Part shown: one piece after another, positions 52,652 to 63,342 of the stretch | How positions within the stretch are numbered: the first letter of the stretch is position 1 | Layout: the number at the start of each line of letters is the position of its first letter | Source: Lacrimispora xylanolytica | GTDB lineage: Bacteria; Bacillota; Clostridia; Lachnospirales; Lachnospiraceae | Assembly: GCF_026723765.1 (NCBI RefSeq) | Contig: NZ_CP113524.1 | Span: 496,001 to 560,000, forward strand | Length of the DNA stretch: 64,000 nucleotides | Direction: 5' to 3' | Notes under the pieces: model-generated | The model's database searches: none | What the model saw: only the letters and a program-made list of their open reading frames with translations | What the model was told of the DNA's origin: nothing | Made by a program: the position numbers and the translations under genes

Positions 52652-54015
52652 TCCTTTATAAGAGGAAGCTTCATGGTGACTGAGGTGCCCTTTCCATACT
52701 CACTTTCAATGGAAAGGCTGCCTCCGTGAAGCACCATGATTTTCTGGGAGATAGCAAGCCCAAGTCCTTCCCCTGGCGACCGTTTGTCCGCCTTAAAAAA
52801 GGAATGGGTGATGTATTTTAAATGTTCTTTTCTAACCCCAATTCCGGTATCCCGGATTACCAGACTCACCCAGTCGTCTGAGGCTGTCATAGTGATGTAA
52901 ATCTCACCATTCTGTTCTGAAAACTTGATCCCATTGTCTAAAACATTGATGACCACCTGTTTTAATTTATCCCAGTCTCCCTGTATTCTTGCCGGCGTTA
53001 AATCTTTCATCAGTCGGATGCCCTTTTTCTCTGCTTTCTTACTGAGCTCCAAAGAAACCTTTTCTACCAGCTGGTCGAAGGACAGCGGGGAAAGAGATAA
53101 TACCATGCGGTCAGACTGGTATCTGGAAAAATCAAGGAGACTTTCCACCATACGGATGAGACGCTCTGTTTCCTCCTCTATGATTTTAAGCCCAAACTTC
53201 ATTTCTTCTTCTGTAACGGAATCAGGCTCTTTTATGGTCTCCGCCCAGCCCTTGATTCCTGTAAGAGGAGTTCTTAACTCATGGGATATGGAGGAGATGA
53301 AATCATTTTTCATTCGGTCCGATTTCGTAATCTCATCTGCCATATAGTTAAGCATCTTTACCAGCTCCCCAGCTTCGTAAGGGTATTCTTCCTGAATCTT
53401 TTCTTCATAATTACCTTCTGCCATCCGCTTTGTCAGCCTTATAATGTTTTTTAAAGGCAATACAATGGAATTTCCAAGACGAAGGCTTACCACAAATGCA
53501 ACAAAAGCCACCATGAGACAGGCAGCAAGGCCCCAGGATAACAGGGTGAAGATTCTTTCATCGGTCTTAGCCAGAGACATTTCATACTTTAAGACTCCCA
53601 CCGTTTGCCCCTGATATAGAAGAGGAGTATATACCGTCATGTTCCTCTGCCCCATGGGATCTTGTATTTTGTATACGGTTTCAAAGGATAAGACTTTGGA
53701 ATCAATAGAGACCTTATGGTCTTCCAGATAGCCGGTGGTGGATTGAATGGGATCCCCTTTTCTCGTGAGAAGAGTAAGACTGATTCCTTCCATCTGGTAT
53801 GCTTTTATTACTTCATCACTTTTTCTGATTAAATCCTCACTGGTAAACTCCCCAAGCTCGGCCCATACAAAGGGAACGGCTTCCGCATGGCTTTTTATGC
53901 TGTTAGAAAGCTCCTGATAAAAATACCGCCTCATTCCAAACCCAAAGCAAACCATAACAAGAGTCAGGGTCAATATAGTCAAAAGCATGAAATAAGAGAC
54001 TACCTTACGCTTCAT
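52648..54015 (-). CDS. Sensor histidine kinase of the lipoprotein-linked system
   Basis: A 455-residue kinase: membrane segments near residues 7-27 and 168-188, an extracytoplasmic domain between them, a HAMP region (GNSIVLPLKNIIRLTKRM), HisKA (SSISHELRTPLTGIKGW) and HATPase (NVLDNGIKFS, DTGIGV, GEGLGLAI). Encoded last after the lipoprotein and the regulator. The extracellular part may contact the lipoprotein. Confidence 0.92.
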   Translation of the reverse strand: MKRKVVSYFMLLTILTLTLVMVCFGFGMRRYFYQELSNSIKSHAEAVPFVWAELGEFTSEDLIRKSDEVIKAYQMEGISLTLLTRKGDPIQSTTGYLEDHKVSIDSKVLSFETVYKIQDPMGQRNMTVYTPLLYQGQTVGVLKYEMSLAKTDERIFTLLSWGLAACLMVAFVAFVVSLRLGNSIVLPLKNIIRLTKRMAEGNYEEKIQEEYPYEAGELVKMLNYMADEITKSDRMKNDFISSISHELRTPLTGIKGWAETIKEPDSVTEEEMKFGLKIIEEETERLIRMVESLLDFSRYQSDRMVLSLSPLSFDQLVEKVSLELSKKAEKKGIRLMKDLTPARIQGDWDKLKQVVINVLDNGIKFSEQNGEIYITMTASDDWVSLVIRDTGIGVRKEHLKYITHSFFKADKRSPGEGLGLAISQKIMVLHGGSLSIESEYGKGTSVTMKLPLIKD

Positions 54016-54019
54016 GAGC

Positions 54020-54706
54020 TTACTCCTTCCACAGATATCCGTAGCCCCATTCCGTACATAAATACCTGGGGTTTTTCGGGTCTGGTTCTATCTTTCTTCG
54101 GATTCGCCGTATGTTTACATCTACGACCTTGGGGTCCCCTATATAATTGGTGCCCCAGACCTGGTCAAGAATCTCATCTCTCGTAAATCCTTTGTTTTTA
54201 TTGGAGATTAGAAACTGCAAAAGACAGGCTTCGGTAGGTGTAATCCTGATTTCGGTTCCCAAATAGGTTAATTTATTCCGAAGGCTGTCAAGAGAAAAGG
54301 AGCCGGAAACCATGACCCCGGATGTCTCTTTTTCCAGACCATGGGACAAGCGCCGTAAGAGAGAAAGAATCCTTGCTTCCAGCTCGCTCATCAAAAAGGG
54401 CTTTGTCAGGTAGTCATCGGCGCCCAGAAGAAGCCCCTTCACCTTATCTTCATCCTGGGAGCGGGCGGTAAGCATGATGATTCCTGCGGTAGGATTTAGA
54501 TTTCTCATCTCGTCACAGACAGCAAAGCCATCTATACCCGGAAGCATAATGTCTAAAATCACTACATGAATGGTCTGATCCTGAAACAGAACCAGGGCAT
54601 CTTCCCCGGTTTCTGCTTCAAAAACCTCATATCCTTTTTTTCTTAGATTCAGGCAGACAAAGCTGCGAATGGACAGCTCATCCTCCACCACCAGAATTGT
54701 TTTCAT
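54020..54706 (-). CDS. OmpR/PhoB-family response regulator
   Basis: A 228-residue regulator with receiver motifs VVEDE, VVILDIMLPGIDG and YLTKPF, and a winged-helix domain (ITPTEACLLQFLISN, VVDVNIRRIRRKIEPD). It lies 4 bp before the kinase gene and 10 bp after the lipoprotein gene. The phased GTTACA repeats upstream of the operon are the expected binding site, implying autoregulation. Confidence 0.92.
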   Translation of the reverse strand: MKTILVVEDELSIRSFVCLNLRKKGYEVFEAETGEDALVLFQDQTIHVVILDIMLPGIDGFAVCDEMRNLNPTAGIIMLTARSQDEDKVKGLLLGADDYLTKPFLMSELEARILSLLRRLSHGLEKETSGVMVSGSFSLDSLRNKLTYLGTEIRITPTEACLLQFLISNKNKGFTRDEILDQVWGTNYIGDPKVVDVNIRRIRRKIEPDPKNPRYLCTEWGYGYLWKE

Positions 54707-54716
54707 ATATTTAACC

Positions 54717-55955
54717 TCAGTTTAATTCTTCCTCCATCAGATGGAATGCACTTGCTGGTATTTTTGTTTCTGATTTTGATTCTGTATAAAAGGCAGTATC
54801 CTTTGTGCTGGCAAGTAAAACAGCGTCAGCAGGAACGGCTTCCTTTGAAGCCCATTTTACCTGGAATAACAAGGCATCTCCCTGGGTGGAAAGAAGTTCC
54901 ACTCCGTCATCCAGTCGTTTTACCGTTACACCCTCATAAAGTTCTCTGGGGAAGGAAATATAAAAATGCTGACCGTTATCCGCATACCGTTCTTCCACCA
55001 CCTGAAAGCTTCCGTCAAGTTTATAGTCTTGATACGTATAAATAAAGGGAATCTCAGCCATGGCAGCGTCCTCATAGCCCTTTGGACTGTACATTCCTCC
55101 GACCTCTATGATACCATCCCCGTTCAAGTCCCTGCTGTAAAGAGGATATGGCTTTAAAAGTACGCTGTCGGAAGGATCTCCTACTTTTGAAAGAGTTCCG
55201 TTGTTGTAAACAATAATTTCCGTCAGCATGGAATGGGCGCCAAGGCCGCTGTCGGCATACAGAGCTTTTTTTCCGTCTGCTAACGTTCCAAATGCTGCAT
55301 GCTCGAACATGCCCTGGGGGTCTAAATCAATCTGGGAAATCAAGGTGAGAGCACCAGCTTTATAAGAATACAGTCCGGCTGCCCTTGTCTCATCCTGCTT
55401 CTTCGTTATAGCCATAAGATCAGGAATCTTATCGTCAGTATAATCCTCAATGGAAAGGGCATCGTAGCTTAATTCCCCGGCCTTTTTAAGTCCATCCTTC
55501 TCCAGCTTATAGATTGTAAGCTGGTTGTCGTGCCCTGATTCTGAAACAGTCCCGCCAACAATAGCCTCCTTTGCTCCATCTCCGTCAAGATCAATAAGCT
55601 CAAAGGTATCAAAGCCTAAGAATCCTGTTTCAATGTCTTCTTTTTTCTGCCAGGTGTCCTTTTCCTTTGTAAGATAGAGAAGATGGGCCTGACGGTTGTC
55701 TGATGGATTCCGGTATAAAAGAAAGGCCTCTTTATTTTCACCGCCTGCCTGAGCATTCAGATAGATGCTCTGCTTTTTCCCTGCCTTTTGCGGAACTAAA
55801 AGCTCTGAGCCGGAAGGAAGAAATCCTCCAATGGAAGCCGCGTCATCCTGTGGCTGATTTTTTGTGGTATTTTGGTTTTCTGCTTTGCCGCAGCCTGTAA
55901 GGAGAATGGCTCCTGTCAGCAAAAGAGGAATAAGCTTTTTCATGTTATATTTCAT
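54717..55955 (-). CDS. Lipoprotein with VCBS/FG-GAP-like repeats, first gene of a TCS operon
   Basis: A 412-residue protein with a signal peptide and lipobox (LLTGC, Cys22). The mature part has Asp-rich calcium-binding-like units: LIDLDGDGAKEAIVGG, DYTDDKIPDLMAI and SRDLNGDGIIEVGG, spaced through a predicted beta-propeller. Located on the outer membrane face. As first gene of a kinase/regulator operon it may be an extracytoplasmic sensor accessory or a target. AAAAGGAGCACTG precedes the ATG. Confidence 0.85.
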   Translation of the reverse strand: MKYNMKKLIPLLLTGAILLTGCGKAENQNTTKNQPQDDAASIGGFLPSGSELLVPQKAGKKQSIYLNAQAGGENKEAFLLYRNPSDNRQAHLLYLTKEKDTWQKKEDIETGFLGFDTFELIDLDGDGAKEAIVGGTVSESGHDNQLTIYKLEKDGLKKAGELSYDALSIEDYTDDKIPDLMAITKKQDETRAAGLYSYKAGALTLISQIDLDPQGMFEHAAFGTLADGKKALYADSGLGAHSMLTEIIVYNNGTLSKVGDPSDSVLLKPYPLYSRDLNGDGIIEVGGMYSPKGYEDAAMAEIPFIYTYQDYKLDGSFQVVEERYADNGQHFYISFPRELYEGVTVKRLDDGVELLSTQGDALLFQVKWASKEAVPADAVLLASTKDTAFYTESKSETKIPASAFHLMEEELN

Positions 55956-56003
55956 ATCAGTGCTCCTTTTCGTTTTCTTTCATTTGTAGCTTGCTTCCTA
56001 CGT

Positions 56004-56047
56004 AGTATAGCTCATAGACAGGCGTATGGGGTTACAAAAAAGTTACA
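56004..56047 (-). promoter_or_regulatory. OmpR-type direct repeats and -10 of the lipoprotein/TCS operon
   Basis: GTTACA at 56031-56036 and again at 56042-56047, 11 bp apart, read TGTAAC on the operon strand. A TATACT -10 lies downstream on that strand (56004-56009) with no good -35. Resembles a PhoB/PhoP box, fitting autoregulation by the operon's regulator. Confidence 0.6.
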
Positions 56048-56068
56048 GCACTCAAATGGAAGAGTTTA

Positions 56069-56091
56069 CCACTATGAAAATGGAAAAAAGA
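56069..56091 (+). promoter_or_regulatory. Shared PTS-regulon motif, copy upstream of the activator gene
   Basis: CCACTATGAAAATGG followed by AAAAAAGA. It differs from the copy at 59811 only by one C/T and one extra A. It lies about 190 bp before the activator's start. Confidence 0.6.
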
Positions 56092-56283
56092 TTCATTTAG
56101 TTGCTATTTAAACTATGTTATTATGTGAATATGCATAAAAATATTAATATTTAAGCAAGAAATAAGTAAAAAGTTAACAAAAAACTTGGGCGGTTTATGG
56201 TGATCAATCCGATTATAATATAATCTGCCCCAAGATACCACTAAAAAGCGCAAGCTGGCATGAATCGATAGGAGTGAACATAT

Positions 56284-58197
56284 ATGGATAGGCGAAAGAG
56301 ACAGATCCTTGATATTTTGTCAGACAAAGAATACGTTACCGCACAGAATCTTGCACAGCAGATTCAGGTGGGAACGAAGACCATAAGAAACCTGTTAAAG
56401 GAAATGAACCGGGAGATGGAAGCTTGTGGTGGTGCCATTCTTTCTAAGTATGGGGTTGGCTATTATTTAAAGATTACCGATAAAGAAAAGTTTGAAACGT
56501 TTCAAAGGAAATTATACTCCCGCCTTTCCGATGAATATCTGCCTGGAACCTCGGAAGAACGAATTCAGTATCTATTGGAGTATTTATTTAACAGCCCCTC
56601 CTATGTAAAGCTAGATGAGTTAAGCGAGAGCCTGTTTATTTCAAAAAGAACCCTGACCGCAGATTTAAAGGAAGTGGAACAATACATCAAACAGTTTAAT
56701 ATCAAAGTAATCAGAAAGCCCAATTACGGAATCAAGCTGGAGGGAGGAGAATTCGATGCCAGGCTGTGCATTGCTTCCTTTTCCGGAAAACGGCTTCATA
56801 AAGGAAATCAAAGCATGGACGAAATTGCGGCCTGTGTTTCCTCCGTCTTAAAGAGCAATGATTTTACCATAACCGGCGCCTCCTATCAAAATCTGGTGGT
56901 GCACCTTTATATTGCCATCAGCCGTATCATGGAATGCCATTATGTGCCTCTGCCAAAGGAGCATATGGAAAAGAAGGATGACAGCCTGGAATACCAGATT
57001 GCAACGGAAATTGCAAGGAGCCTTCAAACCACTTTTCATATTACATTTCCAGAGACAGAGATCTTTTATATTGCCATTCATCTGGCAGGAAAGAAAATCA
57101 TTTATCCAAGAGATGAGGCAGAACAGAATATGATCATTACCCAGGAAATCAATGATCTGGTGACTGCCATGCTGGAACGGGTCTATGACCTGTTTAAATT
57201 TGATTTCCGAAATGACTTGGAGCTTCGCATGATACTGTGCCAGCATCTGGTACCTTTAAGCGTCCGGATTAAATACGATATGAACTTAAAAAATCCCCTC
57301 CTTCGTGATGTGAAGGAGAAATTCTGTCTTTCCTACACTATGGCAAGCAATGGGGTCACAGTCATCAATGAACACTTTCATGTGCTTTTATCCGAGGATG
57401 AAATCGCATATTTTGCCTTTGCCTTTGCTCTTGCCCTGGAGAGAAAAAAGTCTGAAATCCAGAAGAAAAACATACTCCTTGTCTGTTCCTCCGGCCGGGG
57501 AAGCGCAAAATTACTTCAGTACAAATACCAGAGCTACTTTAAAGATTACATAAACAACATTACAGCCTGTGACCTTGGCAGTCTGTATAAAGTGGATTTT
57601 GCAGATTATGATTATATTTTCACCACGGTTCCCATAACGGTTCCGGTTCCACTACCCATCCTGGAGGTTCAGTATTTCCTTGACGATAATGACATCGTTA
57701 ATGTGAAAAAGGTCCTTTGCTCGGAGAAGACCTCTTCTGTGATGAATTACTATGAGAAAGAGATGTTTCTCCCTCATTTAAAGTTACGGACAAAGGAAGA
57801 GGTCCTTCGCTGCATGTGTCATTTTGTCATGGAGGAGAAGAATCTGCCCCAGGAATTTTACGAATCGGTCTTAAAACGGGAGAGGCTTGCAAAGACTGCC
57901 TTTGGCAATATGGTAGCCATGCCTCACGTTTATAAGGCCATCAGCCAGGAGACCTTTGTCTGTGTTGGAATTCTTGATGAGCCTGTGGACTGGGGAGGAC
58001 AAAAGGTGCGGGCTGTGTTCCTGGTATCCATTGCCAATAAGGACCATACCAGCGTTGAGCTACAGCGTTTTTACCAGATGACTGCCGCATTTTTGCTAAG
58101 CCAGAAGGAGATTCAGGATCTGGTTAAAAAGCAGGATTATGATGCATTTATTGAGGCTATGACATGGATAGAAAAACAGCTCCCAAAGGAGCTGTAG
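56284..58197 (+). CDS. PRD-containing transcriptional activator with EIIB/EIIA domains (LicR/MtlR type)
   Basis: A 637-residue regulator of the PTS. Two N-terminal helix-turn-helix domains (RQILDILSDKEYVTAQNLAQQ and KLDELSESLFISKRTLTADLK), then two PRD domains (about residues 165-385) with His phosphorylation sites, an EIIB-like domain with Cys in ILLVCSSGRGSAK (about residue 400), and a C-terminal EIIA domain with the His in GNMVAMPHVYKA. Its activity depends on phosphorylation by HPr and the PTS. It probably activates the beta-glucoside PTS operon. Confidence 0.93.
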   Translation: MDRRKRQILDILSDKEYVTAQNLAQQIQVGTKTIRNLLKEMNREMEACGGAILSKYGVGYYLKITDKEKFETFQRKLYSRLSDEYLPGTSEERIQYLLEYLFNSPSYVKLDELSESLFISKRTLTADLKEVEQYIKQFNIKVIRKPNYGIKLEGGEFDARLCIASFSGKRLHKGNQSMDEIAACVSSVLKSNDFTITGASYQNLVVHLYIAISRIMECHYVPLPKEHMEKKDDSLEYQIATEIARSLQTTFHITFPETEIFYIAIHLAGKKIIYPRDEAEQNMIITQEINDLVTAMLERVYDLFKFDFRNDLELRMILCQHLVPLSVRIKYDMNLKNPLLRDVKEKFCLSYTMASNGVTVINEHFHVLLSEDEIAYFAFAFALALERKKSEIQKKNILLVCSSGRGSAKLLQYKYQSYFKDYINNITACDLGSLYKVDFADYDYIFTTVPITVPVPLPILEVQYFLDDNDIVNVKKVLCSEKTSSVMNYYEKEMFLPHLKLRTKEEVLRCMCHFVMEEKNLPQEFYESVLKRERLAKTAFGNMVAMPHVYKAISQETFVCVGILDEPVDWGGQKVRAVFLVSIANKDHTSVELQRFYQMTAAFLLSQKEIQDLVKKQDYDAFIEAMTWIEKQLPKEL

Positions 58198-58198
58198 T

Positions 58199-59692
<1,494 letters not shown>

Positions 59693-59721
59693 TTAAAATG
59701 AACTGTAATGAAGATAAATCC

Positions 59722-59751
59722 ATTATATCAGAGCCTTAAAGCAATCTCCAA
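59722..59751 (-). promoter_or_regulatory. Promoter of the 6-phospho-beta-glucosidase gene
   Basis: On the minus strand TTGGAG (59746-59751), 18 bp, TATAAT (59722-59727). Confidence 0.5.
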
Positions 59752-59810
59752 GCACAGTTTTTCCACTTTCCTGGTGGCGTTTATTTCCCAGAAAAAGGAA
59801 GCAAAGGTTG

Positions 59811-59832
59811 CCATTATGAAAATGGAAAAAGA
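59811..59832 (+). promoter_or_regulatory. Shared PTS-regulon motif, copy upstream of the PTS operon
   Basis: CCATTATGAAAATGG followed by AAAAAGA. It contains the dyad CCATT-N5-AATGG. It sits 95 bp before EIIC and about 30 bp before an extended -10 (TGC-TACCAT at 59858-59866), where an activator would bind. Confidence 0.65.
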
Positions 59833-59927
59833 CCACATGGAGTTCTTTGGTACAGTGTGCTACCATGTGATTACAAATAAAGAACCGGTTACGATTACCG
59901 CCAAAAGCGGTGGATATGGAGGAAGAG

Positions 59928-61238
59928 ATGAAAGAAAAGATTATGAACGGTCTGCTTTCTGCAGCAGGAGTCATGCAGACACAACGTCATCTGGCAGCCA
60001 TTAAGAATGCATTTATGAGCCTGCTGCCAATCATTATCATTGGCTCATTCTGTACCCTGTTTTCCAATGTTATCTGCAGTACCACGCCAGGCTTTTTAAG
60101 TCTTGCAAACGTTCCGGGGCTTGGCTTTTTGGGAAAGCTCAATCCCATGTTCGTGGCTGCCAACTATGGAACCATGAACTTTATTGCCATTGGCTGTGTC
60201 ATACTCATTGCCATGGAGCTTGGAGAGCATTACGGGATTAAGGATAAGGCCCTTCCCGTAGTGGCACTTGGCGCTTATATTTCCCTCTGTGCCTTCAGCG
60301 CATCTGGTAAGGCTGTAGATGGAAGTGAGGTGGTGGTGACCAATGTACTGGCCAGAATGTACACCAATGCACAAGGCTTATTTGTAGGCATGTTTGCTTC
60401 GGTGGGAGCCACGGAAGTTTACTGCAGGCTGGTAAAAAGCGGTAAGTTCGAGATCCATATGCCGGACAGCGTTCCTTCCAATGTGGCCCGCTCCTTTACC
60501 ATTTTGTTTCCGTCCCTGATTACCATACTTATTGTTTCAGGAATCGGCATGGTATTTGAGATGATAACAGGCATGTCCCTCTTTAATGCCATCATTGCAT
60601 TTATCCAGAAACCATTGTCCAATATTCTCACAAGCTTTCCCGGATACATAACCCTTATCTTTATCACGACTTTACTATGGACCTTTGGAATTCATGGAAC
60701 TCAGGTAACAAAAGCAGTGTACGAACCCATTTTGTTAGCAGCCTTTGCAGAAAATGAAGCAGCCTACGCCGCAGGTGCTCCCATACCGAATATCATCAAC
60801 ACACCGTTCATGTCCTGTTTCTCAACGGTTACGGGAGCAGGCATTACAGGCGGCCTGATTATTGCCATTATGATCTTCTCAAAACGGGACGATTTTAAGG
60901 CAATCGCAAAGCTTGCCATACCATGTGCCCTGTTTAACATCAATGAGCCAATCATCTTCGGTCTTCCGGTGGTCATGAACCCCATTATGGCAATTCCCTT
61001 TATGATTGCTCCGGCAGTATCAGCGACCTTTGCCTATCTTATGACCAATCTTGGCTTTGCAGGCAGAATGGTGGTCAATGCTCCCTGGACCACACCTCCG
61101 GGACTTATGGCATTCCTTTGTTCGGGAGGCAGCATCGGAGCAGCAGTGACCCAGATCCTTTGTATCCTGCTTGCCTTTGTTGTATACATTCCATTTGTGC
61201 TTGCATCCAACCGGCAGAGGATTGAAACCGAAGAATAA
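59928..61238 (+). CDS. PTS EIIC, lactose/cellobiose family
   Basis: A 436-residue membrane component with around ten segments (FMSLLPIIIIGSFCTLFSNV, PDSVPSNVARSFTILFPSL, LLWTFGIHGTQVTKAVYEP, FNINEPIIFGLPVVMNPIMAIPF). Imports a disaccharide coupled to phosphorylation through EIIB. The ATG follows GGAGGAAGAG; an upstream ATG at 59915 lacks this. Separate EIIA and EIIB genes follow. Confidence 0.93.
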   Translation: MKEKIMNGLLSAAGVMQTQRHLAAIKNAFMSLLPIIIIGSFCTLFSNVICSTTPGFLSLANVPGLGFLGKLNPMFVAANYGTMNFIAIGCVILIAMELGEHYGIKDKALPVVALGAYISLCAFSASGKAVDGSEVVVTNVLARMYTNAQGLFVGMFASVGATEVYCRLVKSGKFEIHMPDSVPSNVARSFTILFPSLITILIVSGIGMVFEMITGMSLFNAIIAFIQKPLSNILTSFPGYITLIFITTLLWTFGIHGTQVTKAVYEPILLAAFAENEAAYAAGAPIPNIINTPFMSCFSTVTGAGITGGLIIAIMIFSKRDDFKAIAKLAIPCALFNINEPIIFGLPVVMNPIMAIPFMIAPAVSATFAYLMTNLGFAGRMVVNAPWTTPPGLMAFLCSGGSIGAAVTQILCILLAFVVYIPFVLASNRQRIETEE

Positions 61239-61270
61239 AAAGAATACAATATGAGCATGAGGTGATTGTG

Positions 61271-61453
61271 ATGGAAGAAGTCTTTACCAGAGAAAGGATC
61301 AAAACGTATTTCTGGCTTATCTTTGCTCCGCCCTTTGGATTATACCGTGTCTTAAGCAGAAAATCAGAATTCCGGAGATCGGAACAATGGGTTTGGACCA
61401 TGATTGTTTTAATTACCCTTGTTACCTACGTGAAACTCATAATCACAGGTTAA
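61271..61453 (+). CDS. Small membrane protein in the PTS operon
   Basis: A 60-residue protein with two predicted hydrophobic segments (residues ~13-27 and ~41-57) joined by a basic loop (RVLSRKSEFRRSEQW). Not recognised. The ATG has AGGTG 7 bp upstream; a GTG three codons earlier is the alternative. Position between EIIC and EIIA is unusual and suggests a partner of EIIC. Confidence 0.6.
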   Translation: MEEVFTRERIKTYFWLIFAPPFGLYRVLSRKSEFRRSEQWVWTMIVLITLVTYVKLIITG

Positions 61454-61472
61454 GAGAGAGAGGCTCGTTGAT

Positions 61473-61781
61473 ATGGATATGGAAATGATTGTGATGAAGC
61501 TTGTAGTCAGTGCGGGAAATGCCAGAAGTACTGCCATTGAAGGGCTTCGTGCTGCAAAAAACGGAGAGTTTCAACTGGCAGAGAAGCGGTTAGAGGAGGC
61601 GGATCAATTAATCCTGGAAGCTCATGAGATTCAGACGGAGATGATCCAGAATGAACTGAATGGAAAGAAGGTTGAAGTCGGCCTTTTGATGGTTCATGCT
61701 CAGGATCATCTGATGAATGCCATGACGGTCATGGATCTCTGTAAGGAAATGATTGATATCTTAAAAATAAATATGAAGTAA
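61473..61781 (+). CDS. PTS EIIA, lactose/cellobiose family
   Basis: A 102-residue helical EIIA. The phosphorylated His75 is in LLMVHAQDHLMNAM, and Asp78 is part of the metal site. It passes phosphate from HPr to EIIB. Confidence 0.93.
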   Translation: MDMEMIVMKLVVSAGNARSTAIEGLRAAKNGEFQLAEKRLEEADQLILEAHEIQTEMIQNELNGKKVEVGLLMVHAQDHLMNAMTVMDLCKEMIDILKINMK

Positions 61782-61798
61782 TAGAAAGGAAGTCATTT

Positions 61799-62101
61799 AT
61801 GAGAAACATTGTACTATTTTGTGCGGCAGGAATGTCAACCAGTCTTCTGGTCAATAAGATGAAAGAAGCAGCAGCAAAGGATAATTATGAATGTATCATC
61901 AATGCGTATGCTCTAGCAAGCACCAGAGAAAAAGGTCCTGATGCAGACATCATATTATTAGGGCCTCAGGTCCGCTTTAGTAAATCAAAGGTGGAAAAGG
62001 ACTGCCCTGGTAAGATCATTGAATGCATTGATATGCAGGCTTACGGCACCATGAATGGAGCAAAGGTCATTGCACAGGTGAAAAAGGCATTGGGAGACTG
62101 A
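61799..62101 (+). CDS. PTS EIIB, lactose/cellobiose family
   Basis: A 100-residue EIIB. The phosphorylated Cys8 is in FCAAGMSTSLLVNKM. It gives phosphate to the sugar during passage through EIIC. AAAGGAAGTCATTT precedes the ATG. Confidence 0.93.
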   Translation: MRNIVLFCAAGMSTSLLVNKMKEAAAKDNYECIINAYALASTREKGPDADIILLGPQVRFSKSKVEKDCPGKIIECIDMQAYGTMNGAKVIAQVKKALGD

Positions 62102-62134
62102 GAAAGGAAAGTAAGGGGCACAGGTTAAACGCAT

Positions 62135-63064
62135 ATGGATCTGGCATTATTAACAGCAAAGAAAATTCTGGAGATGTTTTTCATCCTGCTGATTGGAGCA
62201 GGTACCATAAAGGCAGGGGCGGCAGACGGCACCACCGGGAGTCGTATGACCTCCATACTCTTAAATGTTGTGTCTCCCTGTGTGATTCTTATGTCATATC
62301 AGATGGAGTTTGACAAACAAAAGCTGATGGGACTTCTTATCACCGCTGTCCTGTCTCTGGCAAGCTTTTCAGGGGCCATTGCCATATCTAAGCTTGTGGT
62401 CCCGGCCAGGACGGGGCCGGATATGGCCGTAGAGAGGATGTCAATTGTTTATTCCAACTGCGGATTCATCGGCATTCCTCTGATTCATGGGCTTTTAGGC
62501 TCAGAGGGCGTATTTTATATGACCTCATATATTACCGTATTCAACCTGTTCGTATGGTCTCATGGAATCATACTGATGAAGGGAAAGACAGAGAATTTAA
62601 AGGCTGCGGTCAAAAATTTCATTCAGCCCTCCAATGCTGCAATTTTGGTTGGCCTGATTTTTTACATAACGGGAATCCGGTTTCCAAATGTAATCGCAGC
62701 TCCACTGGAGATGATCGGGAACATGAATACGCCCATGGCAATGCTGATATCCGGTATGAACCTGGCAGAAAGTGATCTGCTATCCTCTTTAAGAATGCCA
62801 AGGACGTATCTCTTAAGTGCAGCCAGACTTATTTTTGTCCCCCTGGTGACCTTAGGAGTTCTCCTTCTTTTCCATGCAGACCGTATAATTGCCATTACAG
62901 TTCTTGCAGCTGCGGCCTGCCCCAGCGGAGCCATGGGAACCATGTTCGCCCTGCAGTATCATAAGAACAGCCAGTATGCTTCCAAGCTGCTTACCATTAC
63001 CACATGTTTGTCCCTGTTTACCATTCCGGTCATTATGCTGGCCGCAGGCAGAATCTTTTCGTAA
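62135..63064 (+). CDS. AEC-family (auxin efflux carrier) transporter
   Basis: A 309-residue protein with ten predicted segments. YSNCGFIGIPLIHGLLG in the first half and the pair NMNTPMAMLISGM in the second are AEC hallmarks. Members carry malate, other organic acids or amino-acid-like anions. In this operon it might export a fermentation product, but that is speculation. Followed by a 68-residue gene. Confidence 0.88.
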   Translation: MDLALLTAKKILEMFFILLIGAGTIKAGAADGTTGSRMTSILLNVVSPCVILMSYQMEFDKQKLMGLLITAVLSLASFSGAIAISKLVVPARTGPDMAVERMSIVYSNCGFIGIPLIHGLLGSEGVFYMTSYITVFNLFVWSHGIILMKGKTENLKAAVKNFIQPSNAAILVGLIFYITGIRFPNVIAAPLEMIGNMNTPMAMLISGMNLAESDLLSSLRMPRTYLLSAARLIFVPLVTLGVLLLFHADRIIAITVLAAAACPSGAMGTMFALQYHKNSQYASKLLTITTCLSLFTIPVIMLAAGRIFS

Positions 63065-63074
63065 AGGAGATCAT

Positions 63075-63281
63075 ATGATTGTAATCAATACACCACTTCG
63101 GGCAGAGCTGTTTCAGCAGGCTGCTGAAGAAGAGGGCCTTGTTTTCGTTAAAAGAACGGGCATGAAGCTTCTGTTTGAGAATCCTCACGGTGAGGATGGA
63201 AAGATGGCAGAATTGTTAAAGAAAAAGTGTAAGGGAAAGAAAGAACTGGCGGCAATTTACTTTCAGGTTCTTCCCTTATAG
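63075..63281 (+). CDS. Small 68-residue protein, end of the PTS operon
   Basis: A 68-residue soluble protein with AAAGGAGATCAT directly before its ATG, a strong ribosome site. It begins MIVINTPLRAELFQQAAEEE and has a lysine-rich stretch (KKKCKGKK) near the end. No family recognised. It starts 10 bp after the AEC stop and is followed by a terminator. Confidence 0.7.
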   Translation: MIVINTPLRAELFQQAAEEEGLVFVKRTGMKLLFENPHGEDGKMAELLKKKCKGKKELAAIYFQVLPL

Positions 63282-63287
63282 CAGGAT

Positions 63288-63313
63288 AAAAGAGGGCTGA
63301 TTGCCCTCTTTTT
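63288..63313 (+). terminator. Terminator of the PTS operon
   Basis: AAAGAGGGC / GCCCTCTTT stem with a 5-nt loop and a T-run. Confidence 0.88.
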
Positions 63314-63342
63314 AATTTCAGTATAAATTTACCATATAAAAT

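Larger units (their letters stand above)
55956..56283. other. 328-bp regulatory gap between lipoprotein and PRD activator genes
   Basis: No gene. It holds the phased GTTACA repeats and -10 of the lipoprotein operon (56004-56047), the motif shared with the PTS operon (56069-56091), an AT-rich stretch with the dyad AAATATTAATATTT (56136-56149) and a CTTGGG/CCCAAG stem around 56188-56236. Confidence 0.6.

Noticed and set aside
55872-56111. 79-codon reading frame on the plus strand
   Set aside because: Overlaps the lipoprotein start on the other strand and the regulatory region; no ribosome site.
59834-59869. CACATGG / CCATGTG inverted repeat as a second operator
   Set aside because: Arms only 7 bp with a 22-nt loop overlapping the -10; no second copy seen, so it may be chance.
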